Positions 24,235-35,220 of a stretch of 64,000 nt of DNA are shown here, piece by piece. The stretch is from Cymodocea nodosa (Eukaryota; Streptophyta; Magnoliopsida; Alismatales; Cymodoceaceae): contig JAZBRI010000008.1 of assembly GCA_036874045.1 (NCBI GenBank), forward strand, positions 7,951,001 through 8,015,000, written 5' to 3'. The position numbers were made by a program, and so were the translations under genes. How positions within the stretch are numbered: position 1 is the first letter of the stretch; each line of letters begins with the position of its first letter. Under the pieces are notes generated by a model. The model did no database searches. It was not told where the DNA came from and worked only from the letters and a program-made list of their open reading frames with translations.

Positions 24235-27200
24235 TTACACATCACATAGCCTACAAATACCTAAATTCAATCTAATGTTGCAGAATATATTTTCGTCTAG
24301 AGGTTTTGTAAATATATCAGCTAATTGATTTTTACTAGAGACAAATTCTAATTTAATTTTTCCTTTAATTACGTTATCTCTTAGAAAATGATGTCTAACC
24401 TCTATATGCTTTGCTCTTGAATGTAATACAGGATTTTTGGAAAGATTTATTGCAGAACTACTATCACAATAAATCTCAGTTGTATCATAAGATAATCCAA
24501 AATCTTCTAAAGTTTGCCTTATCCACAGAATCTGAGTGCAACACAGTGCAGCAGCAACATATTCAGCTTCTGTAGTAGAAAGTGTTATATAGTTTTGCTT
24601 TTTACTAAACCATGACACCAAATTATTTCCCAACAATTGACATGTGCCATTGGTACTCTTTCTATCAGATTTAGATCCTACATAATCAGCATCAGTATAT
24701 CCTATAAGTTCTATTGAACTATCCTTAGAATAATACAGTCTGAAATTTTTAGTTCCTTGTATATATCTAAATATTCTTTTAACTGCAATTAAGTGTGATT
24801 CTTTAGGATTAGATTGAAATCTAGCACAAACACACACAGCAAACATAATATCAGGTCTACTAGCTGTCAAATAAAGTAAAGAACCAATCATACTTCTGTA
24901 TTTTCTTTGATCTATAAATTTTCCTATGTCATCAATATCTAACTTTAAAGTAGTACTCAAAGGAGTTCCTCGAATCCTTGTATCATTAAAATTAAATTTC
25001 TTAAGCATTTCAACTGCATATTTTTCCTGATTTAAAAATATACCTTTATCCATTTGCTTAATTTGAAGTCCTAGAAAATATGAAAGTTCTCCTATCATAC
25101 TCATTTCAAACTGATCAGTCATCTCTTCAGAGAATATTTCTATCAACTTATTAGAGGTTGCTCCAAAGATTATATCATCCACGTATATTTGAACAACAAT
25201 CTGATCTTTACCATCTCTCTTAATAAATAGAGTATGATCCACTTTTCCCATGATATAGCCTTTTTCTATTAAAAAAGTAGACAATCTTTCATACCATGAT
25301 CTAGGTGCTTGCTTCAAACCATATAAGGTTTTCTTCAATTTATACACAAAGTTAGGATTTTTAATATCTTCAAATCCAGGTGGTTGTTTTACATAGACTT
25401 CTTCATTAATTAAACCATTTAGAAATGCACTCTTTACATCCATTTGATATAATTTAAAATCCATATAACAAGCATAGGCCAATAATATTCTAATACTTTC
25501 TAACCTAGCCACAGGAGCAAATGTTTCATCATAATCTAATCCTTCTTCCTGTGTATACCATTGTGCAACTAATCTAGCTTTATTCCTTATAATTTGACCA
25601 GTTTCGTTAGTTTTGTTTCTAAAGATCCACTTTGTACCTATTATGGACTGATTTTCTGGTGGAGAGACTAATTCTCATACATCATTTCTGATGAATTGAT
25701 TTAGTTCTTCTTGCATTGCCACTATCCAATTTTCATTAGATAATGTTTCTTATATATTCCTTAGTTCCACCATAGAAACAAACATGCACATACTATTTAA
25801 ATATACTGAAGCTCTAGTTTTAACTCCCTCATTAATATTACCAATGACTTGAGTAATGGGATGTGATGAAGAATAACGCCAATTTCTCTGATTTTCCTCA
25901 ATATTCTCATCAACATCTGAAAGTCCATCACTTTCATCATTAGTTTGATCATTTAAGTTCATATTTTTGATGTTCTCAGATAAATCATCAATCTCTCTAT
26001 TGATCTCTAACTCATTTGGAAAATTGATCAAGTCATCATTATCAGCTTTAGATTGAGATTCTCTAAGAGAATTTTCATTGAAGCTTACATGGAGGGTTTC
26101 TTCAATAGTCCAAGAAGTCTTGTTATATACTCTATAGGCTTTACTTCTAATAGAGTAACCTACAAAAATTCCTTCATCCGATTTGGCTTGAAATTTATCC
26201 ATTTTATCCTTAGTATTAAGAATAAAACACTTGCAGCCAAATGGTTTCATATAGGAAATTTTTGGAACCCTATTAAACATAATTTCAAAAGGAGTTTTAT
26301 TAGCATGAGGTCTTAAATGACTTCTGTTAATAACATAACAAGCTGTATTTACTGCTTCAGCCCAAAGATTTTGAGGTAACTTATGTTCATTCAACATAGT
26401 TCTAGCCATTTCTTGAAGTGATCTATTCTTTCTCTCAACAACACCATTTTGACACGGTGCTCTTGGAAAAGAAAATCTGTGATCAATGCCATGCTCATTA
26501 CAATAGTTATCCATTTGATCATTATCAAATTCAGTTCCATGATCACTCTTAAGTTTTTGAATAGAGACACTTTGCTCATTTTGAACAAAATTGCTAAACA
26601 TTTTAAATTTTTCAAAAACTTCTGTCTTAGATGCTAGAAGATATACCCAAGTGTATCTAGAGAAGTCATCTACTAAAACAAATACATACCGTTTACCACC
26701 AAGACTCATGATTCTTGTGGGTCCAAATAGATCCATATGTATAAGTTCTAAGACTCTCTTGCTTGAAATAGATCCACATGCATCACACATAAAGTTCTTT
26801 GAGTATTTAATCTTTGGTAAACCTCTCACTAAATGTTTTCTAGATAGTTTATATAACAGTCTCATATTTATATGCCCAATCCTTCTATACCATAAATATG
26901 CATCACTAGTTTCAACTAGCAAACATGAATTTAAATCAACTGCACTAGAAGGTAAAGATAAAATACATACAGAACCTTTTCTTTTAGCAATAAACTTAAT
27001 TTCATCTGTATTTTTATCAATTATTTTGCATACATTATCTTCAAATACTACATAATATCCATTTTCAATTAATTTTATGACACTCAGCAAATTAAATCCT
27101 AGGTTTTCTACATATAGTACATTCGAAATAACACAAGTAGGAGTTATTTGAACATTGCCCATACCTATGATTTTATCTTTGCTTTTGTTTCCAAATGTTA

Positions 27201-27312
27201 CACTTCCTTTCATGGTATTTGTAAAATTTTGTAATAGACCTTTTTGTCTGGTCATGTGACTTGACGCTCCACTATCCAAGATCCATTTTGATGTTGTTTT
27301 TTCCTGCAACAC
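24235..27312 (-). pseudogene. B1 pol (PR-INT-RT-RNase H), two nonsense codons
   Basis: One frame over about 1025 codons with stops only at 25750 (TAA) and 25675 (TGA where Trp is expected). Protease has ILDSGASSHMT near residue 13. In GAG-pre-integrase, LWYRRIGH has Tyr for the first zinc His (B0 keeps LWHR), and CDAC follows. Integrase keeps all three acidic residues: MDLFGP (about 26731), SDHGTEFDN (about 26541) and NGVVERKNR (about 26440), with the D-35-E spacing. About 15 residues between the zinc site and the core are missing compared with A. RT keeps YVDDIIFG (25176-25187), and RNase H keeps TDADYVGSKSDRKS. It is the most intact polymerase in the window. Confidence 0.93.
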
Positions 27313-27315
27313 AAA

Positions 27316-29372
27316 TTAAGAAAAACTTTTTCTTGGTACCCAATGTTGTTGAGGACCAAGTTCATTAAACGCATATTTCTTCTTTTTGTTTAAAAATAGT
27401 TTAACATTATCATTTATATTCTTATTAGTTGTAAGTACTATTGATTTATCATTAGCTTCATACTCACATATAGCATTATTGCTTTTGCAATCATTCTTTT
27501 TGTTTTCAGATGTAGTATAATCAAGACCAAACATATTTTTATCAGATGTTAATTTATTTTGGTCATGCTTATACATTTCTGTAAGTTCATACCAAGATTT
27601 TGTACTTGTATTAACACTTTCCGTACATACAAAATCTTTTTCTACACAAGAATTTTTTGTTTTATCACATGCAGAATGAGTAATTGGTCTAATACCAGTG
27701 TATTGAATTACATGCTCAGGTTTCTGAATTTTCAGTTAACTACAATTGTCTGAAATTTTAGAAACATTAGAAACTGAATTTCCAGAACAAGAAACAAGAT
27801 TTTTAGAAACATTTATAGTCATGCTAGAAGTACAATTTGACAAATCACATTGATTTATATTATTACTGCATGATTCATCCCTTGAAGTATCTACTTCTAC
27901 ATATTTATTACCTTGTTTCATAATAAAAGGAATTTTAGTCTTAGATTTACTTGAACTACTACTAATAAATCCTTTATTGGCTTGAGATTCAGGATATTTA
28001 GGATAATCAAATCCTAAGCCAAATTTATAAAACACCGCAGGGGTACTAGTTAGTTTGTCTAACTTAGTTTGACTTAAATTCCATTTCTTAAAGGTAGAAT
28101 TTAAATCTTGCTCTCTCAGTTTTAATTTATCTATCTCTAATTCAAGTTCATTTATATTGTTTCTCAACATTTCATTTTCAGATTCTATCTTTAATTTTTC
28201 AGCATTTATATTATGCATTTGTTCATGCAAGATACATTCATTAATCTAAATTTTTGCAAATCTCTAGCATGATTTTCATTATCACATTTAAACTTTTCTA
28301 AAGTAGTAGACAAGAAACAATTTTATTCTTCCATAATGGATGAAGATTTTCTAATATTCTTATTTTCCAGTTTACAAACTTTAAGTTTTTGTAATAATGC
28401 ATGATAAGCACATAATAATTCATCAAAGTTGAAATCTGAATGACTTTCAGGATCAGATATTACCTCAGACTCATCTGCCATGAGGCACACATGAGCAACG
28501 CCTTCTAACTCTTGTTCTCCATCTGAATGTGAAGAATTTGATGCTGATTCCTTAGATTCAGACTCTTCAGACGTATCATCCCAAGTGACCTTCAAAGCCT
28601 TTTTCTTGTAAAACTTTTTCTGAGTTTTCTAAGCCGTCTTCTTCTAATTTGTCCTACTTTGCTTTTCATTTTTCCTCATAGGACAATCTAGAGAAAGATG
28701 TCTAGGTTTCTTCATTTTTAGTTTGTTGTGACTTAGTGATTCATTTAATTGAACTTCAAAAGCTGTTAAATTTCCTATAAGTTCATTCATAGAATAAACA
28801 TTTAAATCTCGTGATTCCTCAATTGATGTTACTTTCTGAGACCTTTTAGAACTTAGGGATCTGAGAATTTTCCTCACCAAATCCTTCTATTCAAAATTCT
28901 TTCCTAAACATTTTAAGGAGTTTATGATATCAAGAAATCTAGAAAACATCTTAGAAATATTTTCGTCTTCATGCATCTTAAAGAGTTCATATTTATGAAT
29001 CAACATGTTTATTTTTGTCTCTTTAACTTAAGAAGTACCTTCATGTGATACTTCTAATGCATGCCACACCTCATAAGCAGATTTATATGCCGACACTTTA
29101 CTGAACTGTTCATAACTCAATACACAAAATAAAATATTTAAGCCCTTAGCATTTACAGTTTCATTTTCTTTTTCAGTAATTGTCCAAGTATTATAAGGAG
29201 TAGTTAACGGAGTATATGGTTTAGAAATCATGAACCACAACTTATGATCTATACTTTGAAGAAAAACAGTCATCCTATATTTCCAATATTCAAAATGTAT
29301 TCCATCAAATAAAGGAGGACGATTAAGATTTTGGCCTTCATATAAAGAAAAATTACCATTTCCAGTAGGCAT
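27316..29372 (-). pseudogene. B1 gag, with zinc knuckle deletion
   Basis: ATG at 29372 opens MPTGNGNFSLYEGQNLNRPP, about 185 bases inside the PBS, leading into the UBN2-like capsid domain (FEYWKYRMTVFLQSIDHK, YEVWHALEVSHEGTS). A TAA at about 29028 is CAA in B2. At about 28710 about 73 residues present in B0 are missing, joining KLKMK to KPRHLSLDC, so the first two knuckle Cys are lost. Coiled-coil sequence follows. The end, LGPQQHWVPRKSFS, is closed by TAA (27316-27318), and pol continues in the same frame directly after it. Confidence 0.9.
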
Positions 29373-29556
29373 TTTACCTTAGATTTTTCAACCTATTTGA
29401 TTTTAAACAGTCTAAAAGGTTTAAAACAACTTGATCCTTAAATCAATTGAGTTAAACGTATGCTCAGATATTAATTTCTGTTTAAAAACAAGGAAGGTAG
29501 AATAAGCAATGATATTGAATAAGTTGGTATCGATTTTATATCAAAGATTATTAACA

Positions 29557-29570
29557 AAGCTCTGATACCA
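29557..29570 (-). other. PBS of B1 (initiator Met tRNA)
   Basis: The minus strand reads TGGTATCAGAGCTT, two bases inside the 5' LTR (29573). Confidence 0.92.
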
Positions 29571-29572
29571 CT

Positions 29573-31185
29573 TGTAGGATCGTATGGCTACACAAGAGGG
29601 GGGTAAATTGTGTATTTTTAATATTTTCTGAAATATAATTGAAACTTTAAAACTCAAAAACAAGTCAAGACATTGTTTTCATAAAATCATTTTTATTCAA
29701 GGTTTCAATTACAATATACATTTCAATTCTCCTCAAAAATTGTAGATGCAATTATATTTCGATACCATGTATCATCTAAACAATTTCAAAACTACAAACA
29801 GAGAAAACTAATTTGCGGAATTTAAAACTTTTCTCCCTATTTGAGATCTTTCTTCTTCTTCTTTTTCTTCTTCAGCAATTCTTCAGTGACGAATATCTTG
29901 TCTTTTCATGCTTCACCGAATTTGCTTTCTTCTGATACTTCAAATCTTCAGTGACGAAAATCTTACCTTTTTATGCTTCACTGAACTTTCTTCCACTTGA
30001 GAGATTTTCCCCGAGAAGGTGTTTTTTATCCCTGAAAAAGATTTTTCTTTTGGTGTGCAGGGATGGTTTGATCCTCGAAAAGATTTTTCTTTTTGTGTGC
30101 AAGGATAAATTGATCAACGAGAATTCTATGCCTTTTATACTGTATATTCATTTCATGCATATCCTTCACGTTTAACCACCACCAATTTTCCACTTCTCCA
30201 CGTCTTTTCTTTTTCCTTCATCGAAACACACACGTTCTAACCCAAGTTTATATTTCGAATTTTCTTTAATCATCATTCCTAGATCTCTGAAAAATTTCCT
30301 GCAAAATAAACTTTCTCGTTCAAAAGTTTTTCATCAGTGTAATAAGAAGTCGTTACTTTAATGTTAACTAAACGAGTAACACAAGTATATATATAACTTA
30401 ACGTTTCTAACTTAACGAGTTCCTCATGTGCCATTTCACGTGACAAGTACTGTAGCTAACTCAACGAACTAAGTCTGTGGTGTTATGCTAATTCAACGAA
30501 CCATCTCCGTTGTGTTATGATAACTCAACGAACCATCTCCGTTGTTTTATGATAACTCAACGAACCAGTAATAAACAAATGTTTTTATAATAAGAATTTT
30601 ACCACGTGCAAAAATAACAACTTAAGTTTATAACGCTAACCTAACGCGTTGCCTTAGTGTTCAATATAGCAACTCAACGCGTTTAGTTATGTTAACTTAA
30701 CGAGTTAAACATGTGCACCTCACGTGATACAATACAACATTCGTAACTTATAATTTCACAACGTGTATAACACTAACTTAACGAGTTCGTCTCTTCTTTT
30801 ACTCACTAACTTAACGAATTATCACGTGACCTATTTTAACCTTTAAGCCTCTAACTTAACGAGTTCTCACGTGACCTCTATACAAACAAAACTCTAACTT
30901 AACGAGTTGTCTAAACGTGCACTGTTCATGATACAGAAGATATGACATTAAAACATATCATGCTTTTCAATAAAAACACACGTTAACTTAAAGTTTAGCT
31001 AAATGAGAAATTAATGCAACGAAACGACTAGTTATTAACTTCAGATCCAATACAAACAAGTATTTATATCAGTAAGCTTTTTCTGTATTAATTGATGATT
31101 TTAATTTCTTTTCACAAGCAATAGTAATTGAGCAAATATGATTATTTTCATTCAGCACACATCATCAAAACAAAAATACTCAACA
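29573..31185 (-). repeat. 5' LTR of B1
   Basis: 1613 bp, the same length as the 3' LTR. It contains 30634-30729, the block shared with gypsy G LTRs, and repeated AACTCAACGAACC(A) ATCTCCGTTG units at 30490-30570. Confidence 0.95.
30128..30139 (-). promoter_or_regulatory. Probable TATA box of the B LTR
   Basis: The minus strand reads GTATAAAAGGCATAG here. The box is conserved in B2 (about 52180) and as ATATAAAAG in B0 (about 16687), consistent with a Pol II core promoter in the LTR. Confidence 0.6.
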
Positions 31186-31406
31186 CGTAGAGCATCTAGG
31201 GGTGGCGTGGAGAAGAGATCAACGTGGATGAGAGGAATGCGAGTGGAGAATTCGAAAGAACAACAAATTTACGTGATTCCCTAACACGGGTACGTCCACG
31301 AGTGATCAATCTATCGTAATTCATTGCTGTATGGTTGCTGGTACAAAGAAGGGGGAGAACGAAATCTAGGGATTTGGCTTGTTGGCCTTCCCTTGGACGA
31401 AGATGA

Positions 31407-31419
31407 CCCCTTATATAGG
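31407..31419 (-). promoter_or_regulatory. Probable TATA box of the C LTR
   Basis: The minus strand reads CCCTATATAAGGGG within the C LTR, in the sense direction of C. Confidence 0.55.
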
Positions 31420-31809
31420 GACAACAATGGGTGATACCCAAAAGACAAGTTTGCCCCTATACAAATTACCGAAGAAATACAATCATATACAATGACATAT
31501 ACATATACTTGATGGAAGACACACGCATCACACACATGACAACTTAAAACATTAAAAACACATGTGCAGATAACTTAACTATATGAGTTTTTAATATAAA
31601 GTATTTGACAAAAATGAAACGTTAACTATCTGAAAGTTTAACTATTGCAAATCTAACTCTTCGGAAATCTTTAATTTATTCGACATAAAAATGAAACTTT
31701 CTGGTAATCAATTAACTAGTATACTTAGAAAAATATACTTAGAGAATATTATGTAGACTTATTTAAAAATGTTAATAAAGCATATATCATCAAAATTAAA
31801 TACCTAACA

Positions 31810-32000
31810 AATACAGATGAGCTTAAGTTTATTGCTAAAAGAAAAGGTTATGTATGTATTTTATCTTTACCCTCTAGTGTAGTTGATTTAAATTCATGTT
31901 TGCTAACTGAAACTAGTGCTGCATATCTGTGGCATAGAATGATCAGGCATATAAATATGAAATTGTTACATAAATTGTCTAGAAAACATTTAGTGAGAGG
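31810..32000 (+). pseudogene. B0 pol fragment (GAG-pre-integrase)
   Basis: Plus-strand coding sequence in one open frame: NTDELKFIAKRKGYV, LPSSVVDLNSCLL, AAYLWHRMIRHINM, LSRKHLVRG. It aligns to B1 pol at about 26820-27010 and keeps the zinc-site His that B1 has lost. Element C bounds it on the left and the G1 LTR on the right, so it marks G1's insertion point inside B0. Confidence 0.85.
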
Positions 32001-32412
32001 TGTTTAGAATGAAAAAGTGCATATTGTTAACGGTTAAATGATGGTTAATTGCATAATATTTAGCTTATCATATGAGAATTAAGCCATTATGTTATAATTG
32101 CACTATTATATGCTTTAATTGAAGAATCTACTTAATTTTGGGAAATTAATGTTAATTTAGTACATTTATGAACTGTCGGTAAGTTGCAGGCTGTGAAATT
32201 CTTAAGTATCCGAATTTTCTGATATTTCGGACAATTATGTTTAACATACTGAACAAATTCGGACAGTTATGTTTAACAGACCGAATATGTATCCGATAAT
32301 TATGTTTAAATTGCCGAACAGTTATGTTTAGAGAGAATATTTTATTATTTCCAGATATACACGTGTCGAAACCAGAATGAATGTCTTAAGTGAATTTTCG
32401 ATGAGTTAGCTG

Positions 32413-32449
32413 TAACTATCCGAAAATGCATCTGAGCATCGGATAGTTA
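32413..32449 (+). promoter_or_regulatory. Conserved stem-loop in G LTRs
   Basis: TAACTATCCGA pairs perfectly with TCGGATAGTTA across a 15-base loop containing ATGCAT. The same pair is in the other three G LTRs: 42830-42866, 55332-55367 and 60282-60317. The role is unknown. Confidence 0.7.
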
Positions 32450-33802
32450 TACCTGTAACTCTCTGAAATGTTATTTTATGTTTAAACTACTGCTGACACA
32501 TGTCGAGAGCTGGTAGATTTACTTAAGTTATAACTCGTTAAGTTAGCATATCTGTACGCGTTGAGTTACATGAATATACACTAAGGTAACACGTTATGTT
32601 AGCGGCTTATTTCTTTATTGCATGTATTTTATGCACGTGTTGAATTTAAATGCTTTAGAATATCATGTGAGATGCACATGTTTAACTCGTTAAGTTAGCA
32701 TAACTGCACGCGTTGAGTTACATGAATATACACTAAGGTAACGCGTTAGGTTAGCGGCTTATTTCTTTATTGCATGTATTTTATAGTTATTTTCTAAAAT
32801 GCCACTGTAGCGGTTGCAGGAACAGACAGTTGGAAGAAAAAACCACGTTTGCACGTATCACGTAGGAATTCAATCGCGCATGGAGAAGGAAGCATCGCCA
32901 TTGATCTGAAGGAAAGAAATTCAAACGATCATTCAAGCAGAAGTAGTTACTACTGAAGAAATATAAAAGAAAAGAAGAAAAAAAAAAAAGAAAGTGTGAT
33001 CGATGGACGACCAGTATATACAGAGGAGGAGCACCAAGCTTTCTCCAGACAATATTGGCGATTCTCCAAAGTATCACACCAACTATCGTTATCACCACCA
33101 TAATCACCAATCATCAGAGGTCTGTGAGGATACTTGCTTGATGTAGGGTCGATTTCGAGCCAAACACAGTGCTTGACAACCACTATGAGGAGTGATCGCG
33201 TTATGGGAAGGGAAGACATTTTCACCAAACGCCGACTCATATTTCAGGAGATCGTAAAACTTTTAGCCTTGGCTTCGGGTTGATGCCTGTATGCTGAAGA
33301 GGAGATCATCTTGCAATTCTGGACTCGCGATTCTATAGGGAGAGGAGATAGAATTGTAAGTGGTTTAATTTTCAGTGGTGTAATCGCGTTGCAAGTAGTG
33401 TCGGAAGTATTTACTGTCAAGTGAGATTACTTTACATTTCACCTTTCGCCCATTTCCATGTTCACATCAAAACAAAAATACCAAAAATAATTTATCTTTG
33501 TTTGTATGTTGTATTTGAGTGTTGTATTGTTTGTGTTGTATCGTGATTAATGTTATCTGTACCAGTTTTATGATTGTTTTATGTTAGTTTTAATTTTATA
33601 GTTTACTAAAATTGGTTCGTACAAAAAACTAAAAGATTTTAATAGTGACTGTTTGAATCATCTGAATGTTAGTATTGCTTAATGATAAATCCAATGTTAA
33701 CTAGCATTAAAAAGCTTAATTGATGTTATTTACAATCTGTGGAATCACCCAATGGTTGGCCGAATTCCCTTGTAAATAGTAGTATTATAAAGAAGAGACA
33801 GA

Positions 33803-33862
33803 CTCGTGGAGTTAACTTAAGTCCACGAGGATAGTCCGTTGAGTTAACTGTAACTCAACGGA
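33803..33862 (+). promoter_or_regulatory. Two adjacent hairpins in the G1 LTR
   Basis: CTCGTGGA/TCCACGAG (33803-33829) is followed by TCCGTTGAGTTA-ACTG-TAACTCAACGGA (33835-33862, 12 perfect pairs, 4-base loop). Related hairpins lie at 39432-39459, 55584-55612 and 61497-61524. Confidence 0.7.
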
Positions 33863-34142
33863 GTGCTTATTGAATATAAATTTGAATTGTTCACAATCAA
33901 ACATTTCTTAAATTCGTCAGCAATTCCCTATGGGATCGACCTATACTTGCACATTGATATAATAGACACTATGCACTTGCAGTTAAAGTACAAATTGGAA
34001 TTAATATCTAAATTGTATTAAAGGTTGTTTGTTTACTTCTAAAAGAAAGAATAGGCATAAAGATAAATTAACTAAGTAAAAAATAGAAGTAACAAATCCA
34101 AGTTTTTCTAGTGTAGTGCTGGGAAAACCCAAACAAGTTTTA

Positions 34143-34160
34143 TGGCGCTGTTGCCGAGGA
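34143..34160 (+). other. PBS of G1 (tRNA-Asp type)
   Basis: TGGCGCTGTTGCCGAGGA, seven bases after the LTR end. It differs at two sites from TGGCGCCGTTGCCGGGGA, the Athila PBS complementary to plant tRNA-Asp. Confidence 0.85.
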
Positions 34161-34269
34161 ATTGAATTGAATTGAGTCGAAGTGAATTGAATTGAATTAA
34201 TATAAGTAACTATTAGAGCTGTTTCGTTTTAATAGCTAGAGTTGTGTGTTTTCTTTTGTAACTGAGAAT

Positions 34270-35220
34270 ATAGCATATGCTTATGCTCAAAGATTTCTGA
34301 AACCTTTAATTAGCATATGTGAATTCTGCAATTCTGAAGGACACGACATTTCTAGTTGTTTGAAATTGAGACATTTACAGATTGTTAGATCCCATGAACA
34401 ACAAATGAATTATCCTCAATATAATAAAGCCGAGTATGAGAATCCTATAGTTTACCCAACTGATGGTCAGTATAGAATGTGTAATATGATGAGAGACACT
34501 GAAGTTTGGGATAGCTATGACAGACTGGAGCATAGTATAGAGCAAAATCTGGACAAATTGGAATACTTTGTGTTTCAACAACAAGAAGTCAACTGGTTAA
34601 ACTATAAGGAGGCATATTCAGAACCTAAACAGGATATAATTTACGAAACTGAAAAAGCCATAAAGAAAATTGATCAAAAATTGAATGCAATGAAATTAGA
34701 TGATCTGGAAACAAAATTAAAAGCATTAGACAAAAATGCAATGAAAATACAAGTTTTCCAATAGAACAATGAAAATTATAATGTTATAAACCTGCACAAC
34801 TTGCAAAATATACAACAAACAGAAAACACTAATGTAAGAGAATTTAAAGAATGCACTTTAAAACTAAAAATAATTGAAGATCATAATCACGAAAATGATA
34901 TACAAAAACATCATGAAAGTAACAAAAATCTAGAAGATGTATGTGTAACATTAAGATCTGGAACTGATATACCACCAAGAACTCAAAATGAAAATGATAT
35001 GAAGGTGGACAAGAGTAAAAATCAAAATGATAATGAAAATGTAATAGTTGAAAATCTAGAAATCATTGAAGAACAATCTGAATCTGCAATTGAAGCTAAA
35101 AATGATCAAACAAATCAACTGAAAGAAAAAGAGTCTTTGAAATCAAAATATTTAGCGCCCTATCCTGAAAGACTACAACAAACAATTCCTGAAAAATAAG
35201 AAAAAATCAGAGAAATTTTT
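34270..35220 (+). pseudogene. G1 gag reduced to nucleocapsid
   Basis: The frame starts at 34270 with ATA where G2 has ATG (57115), only about 110 bases after the PBS. After about 16 residues comes a zinc knuckle, CEFCNSEGHDISSC (CX2CX4HX4C), then a Gln/Glu/Lys coiled-coil and acidic stretch leading to LAPYPERLQQTIPEK, the usual Athila pre-protease sequence. The capsid domain that precedes the knuckle in Athila gags is absent in both copies. Stops: TAG at 34762 (CAG in G2) and TAA at 35197 (CAA in G2). Gag and pol share this frame without a break signal. Confidence 0.82.

Larger units (their letters stand above)
18162..31185 (-). mobile_element. Copia element B1 (Sirevirus-like), complete, 13.0 kb
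   Basis: Two LTRs of 1613 bp each (TGTAGGATCG...CTCAACA on +) and an identical target duplication CGTAG at 18157-18161 and 31186-31190. Minus-strand order: 5' LTR, PBS, gag, pol, 1.6-kb spacer, 3' ORF, 0.5-kb tail, purine tract, 3' LTR. About eight differences over the first 320 LTR bases by eye make it the youngest complete insertion here. It sits in C's LTR, which sits in B0. Confidence 0.96.
18133..31809 (-). repeat. Element C 5' LTR, split by B1
   Basis: LTR sequence is 18133-18161 plus 31191-31809 (about 648 bp, TGTTGTGCAG...ACCTAACA on the plus strand). B1 and its 5-bp duplication lie between, only 29 bp from the LTR edge. On the right, C ends exactly where B0 pol coding sequence resumes (31810). 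The end ATCATCAAAATTAA...CTAACA resembles the A LTR end. Confidence 0.75.
32001..34135 (+). repeat. 5' LTR of G1
   Basis: 2135 bp, TGTTTAGAATG...CCCAAACA. Contents: a perfect 11-bp hairpin (32413-32449), a 152-bp-period duplication carrying AACTCGTTAAGTTAGCAT (32532 and 32684), the block shared with copia B LTRs (32661-32756), paired hairpins at 33803-33862, and near its 3' end the TGGGATCGACC...TGCAC stretch typical of Athila/Tat LTRs. Confidence 0.93.

Noticed and set aside
31196..31535. Short minus-strand ORFs in the C LTR
   Set aside because: Within a 5' LTR/leader with a TATA box; no domain; probably untranslated.
32787..33240. ORFs of about 100 codons on the minus strand of the G1 LTR, and counterparts at 43204-43452, 55548-55932 and 60595-60789
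   Set aside because: They recur only because the LTR recurs, are not conserved in frame between copies, and are antisense to the element.
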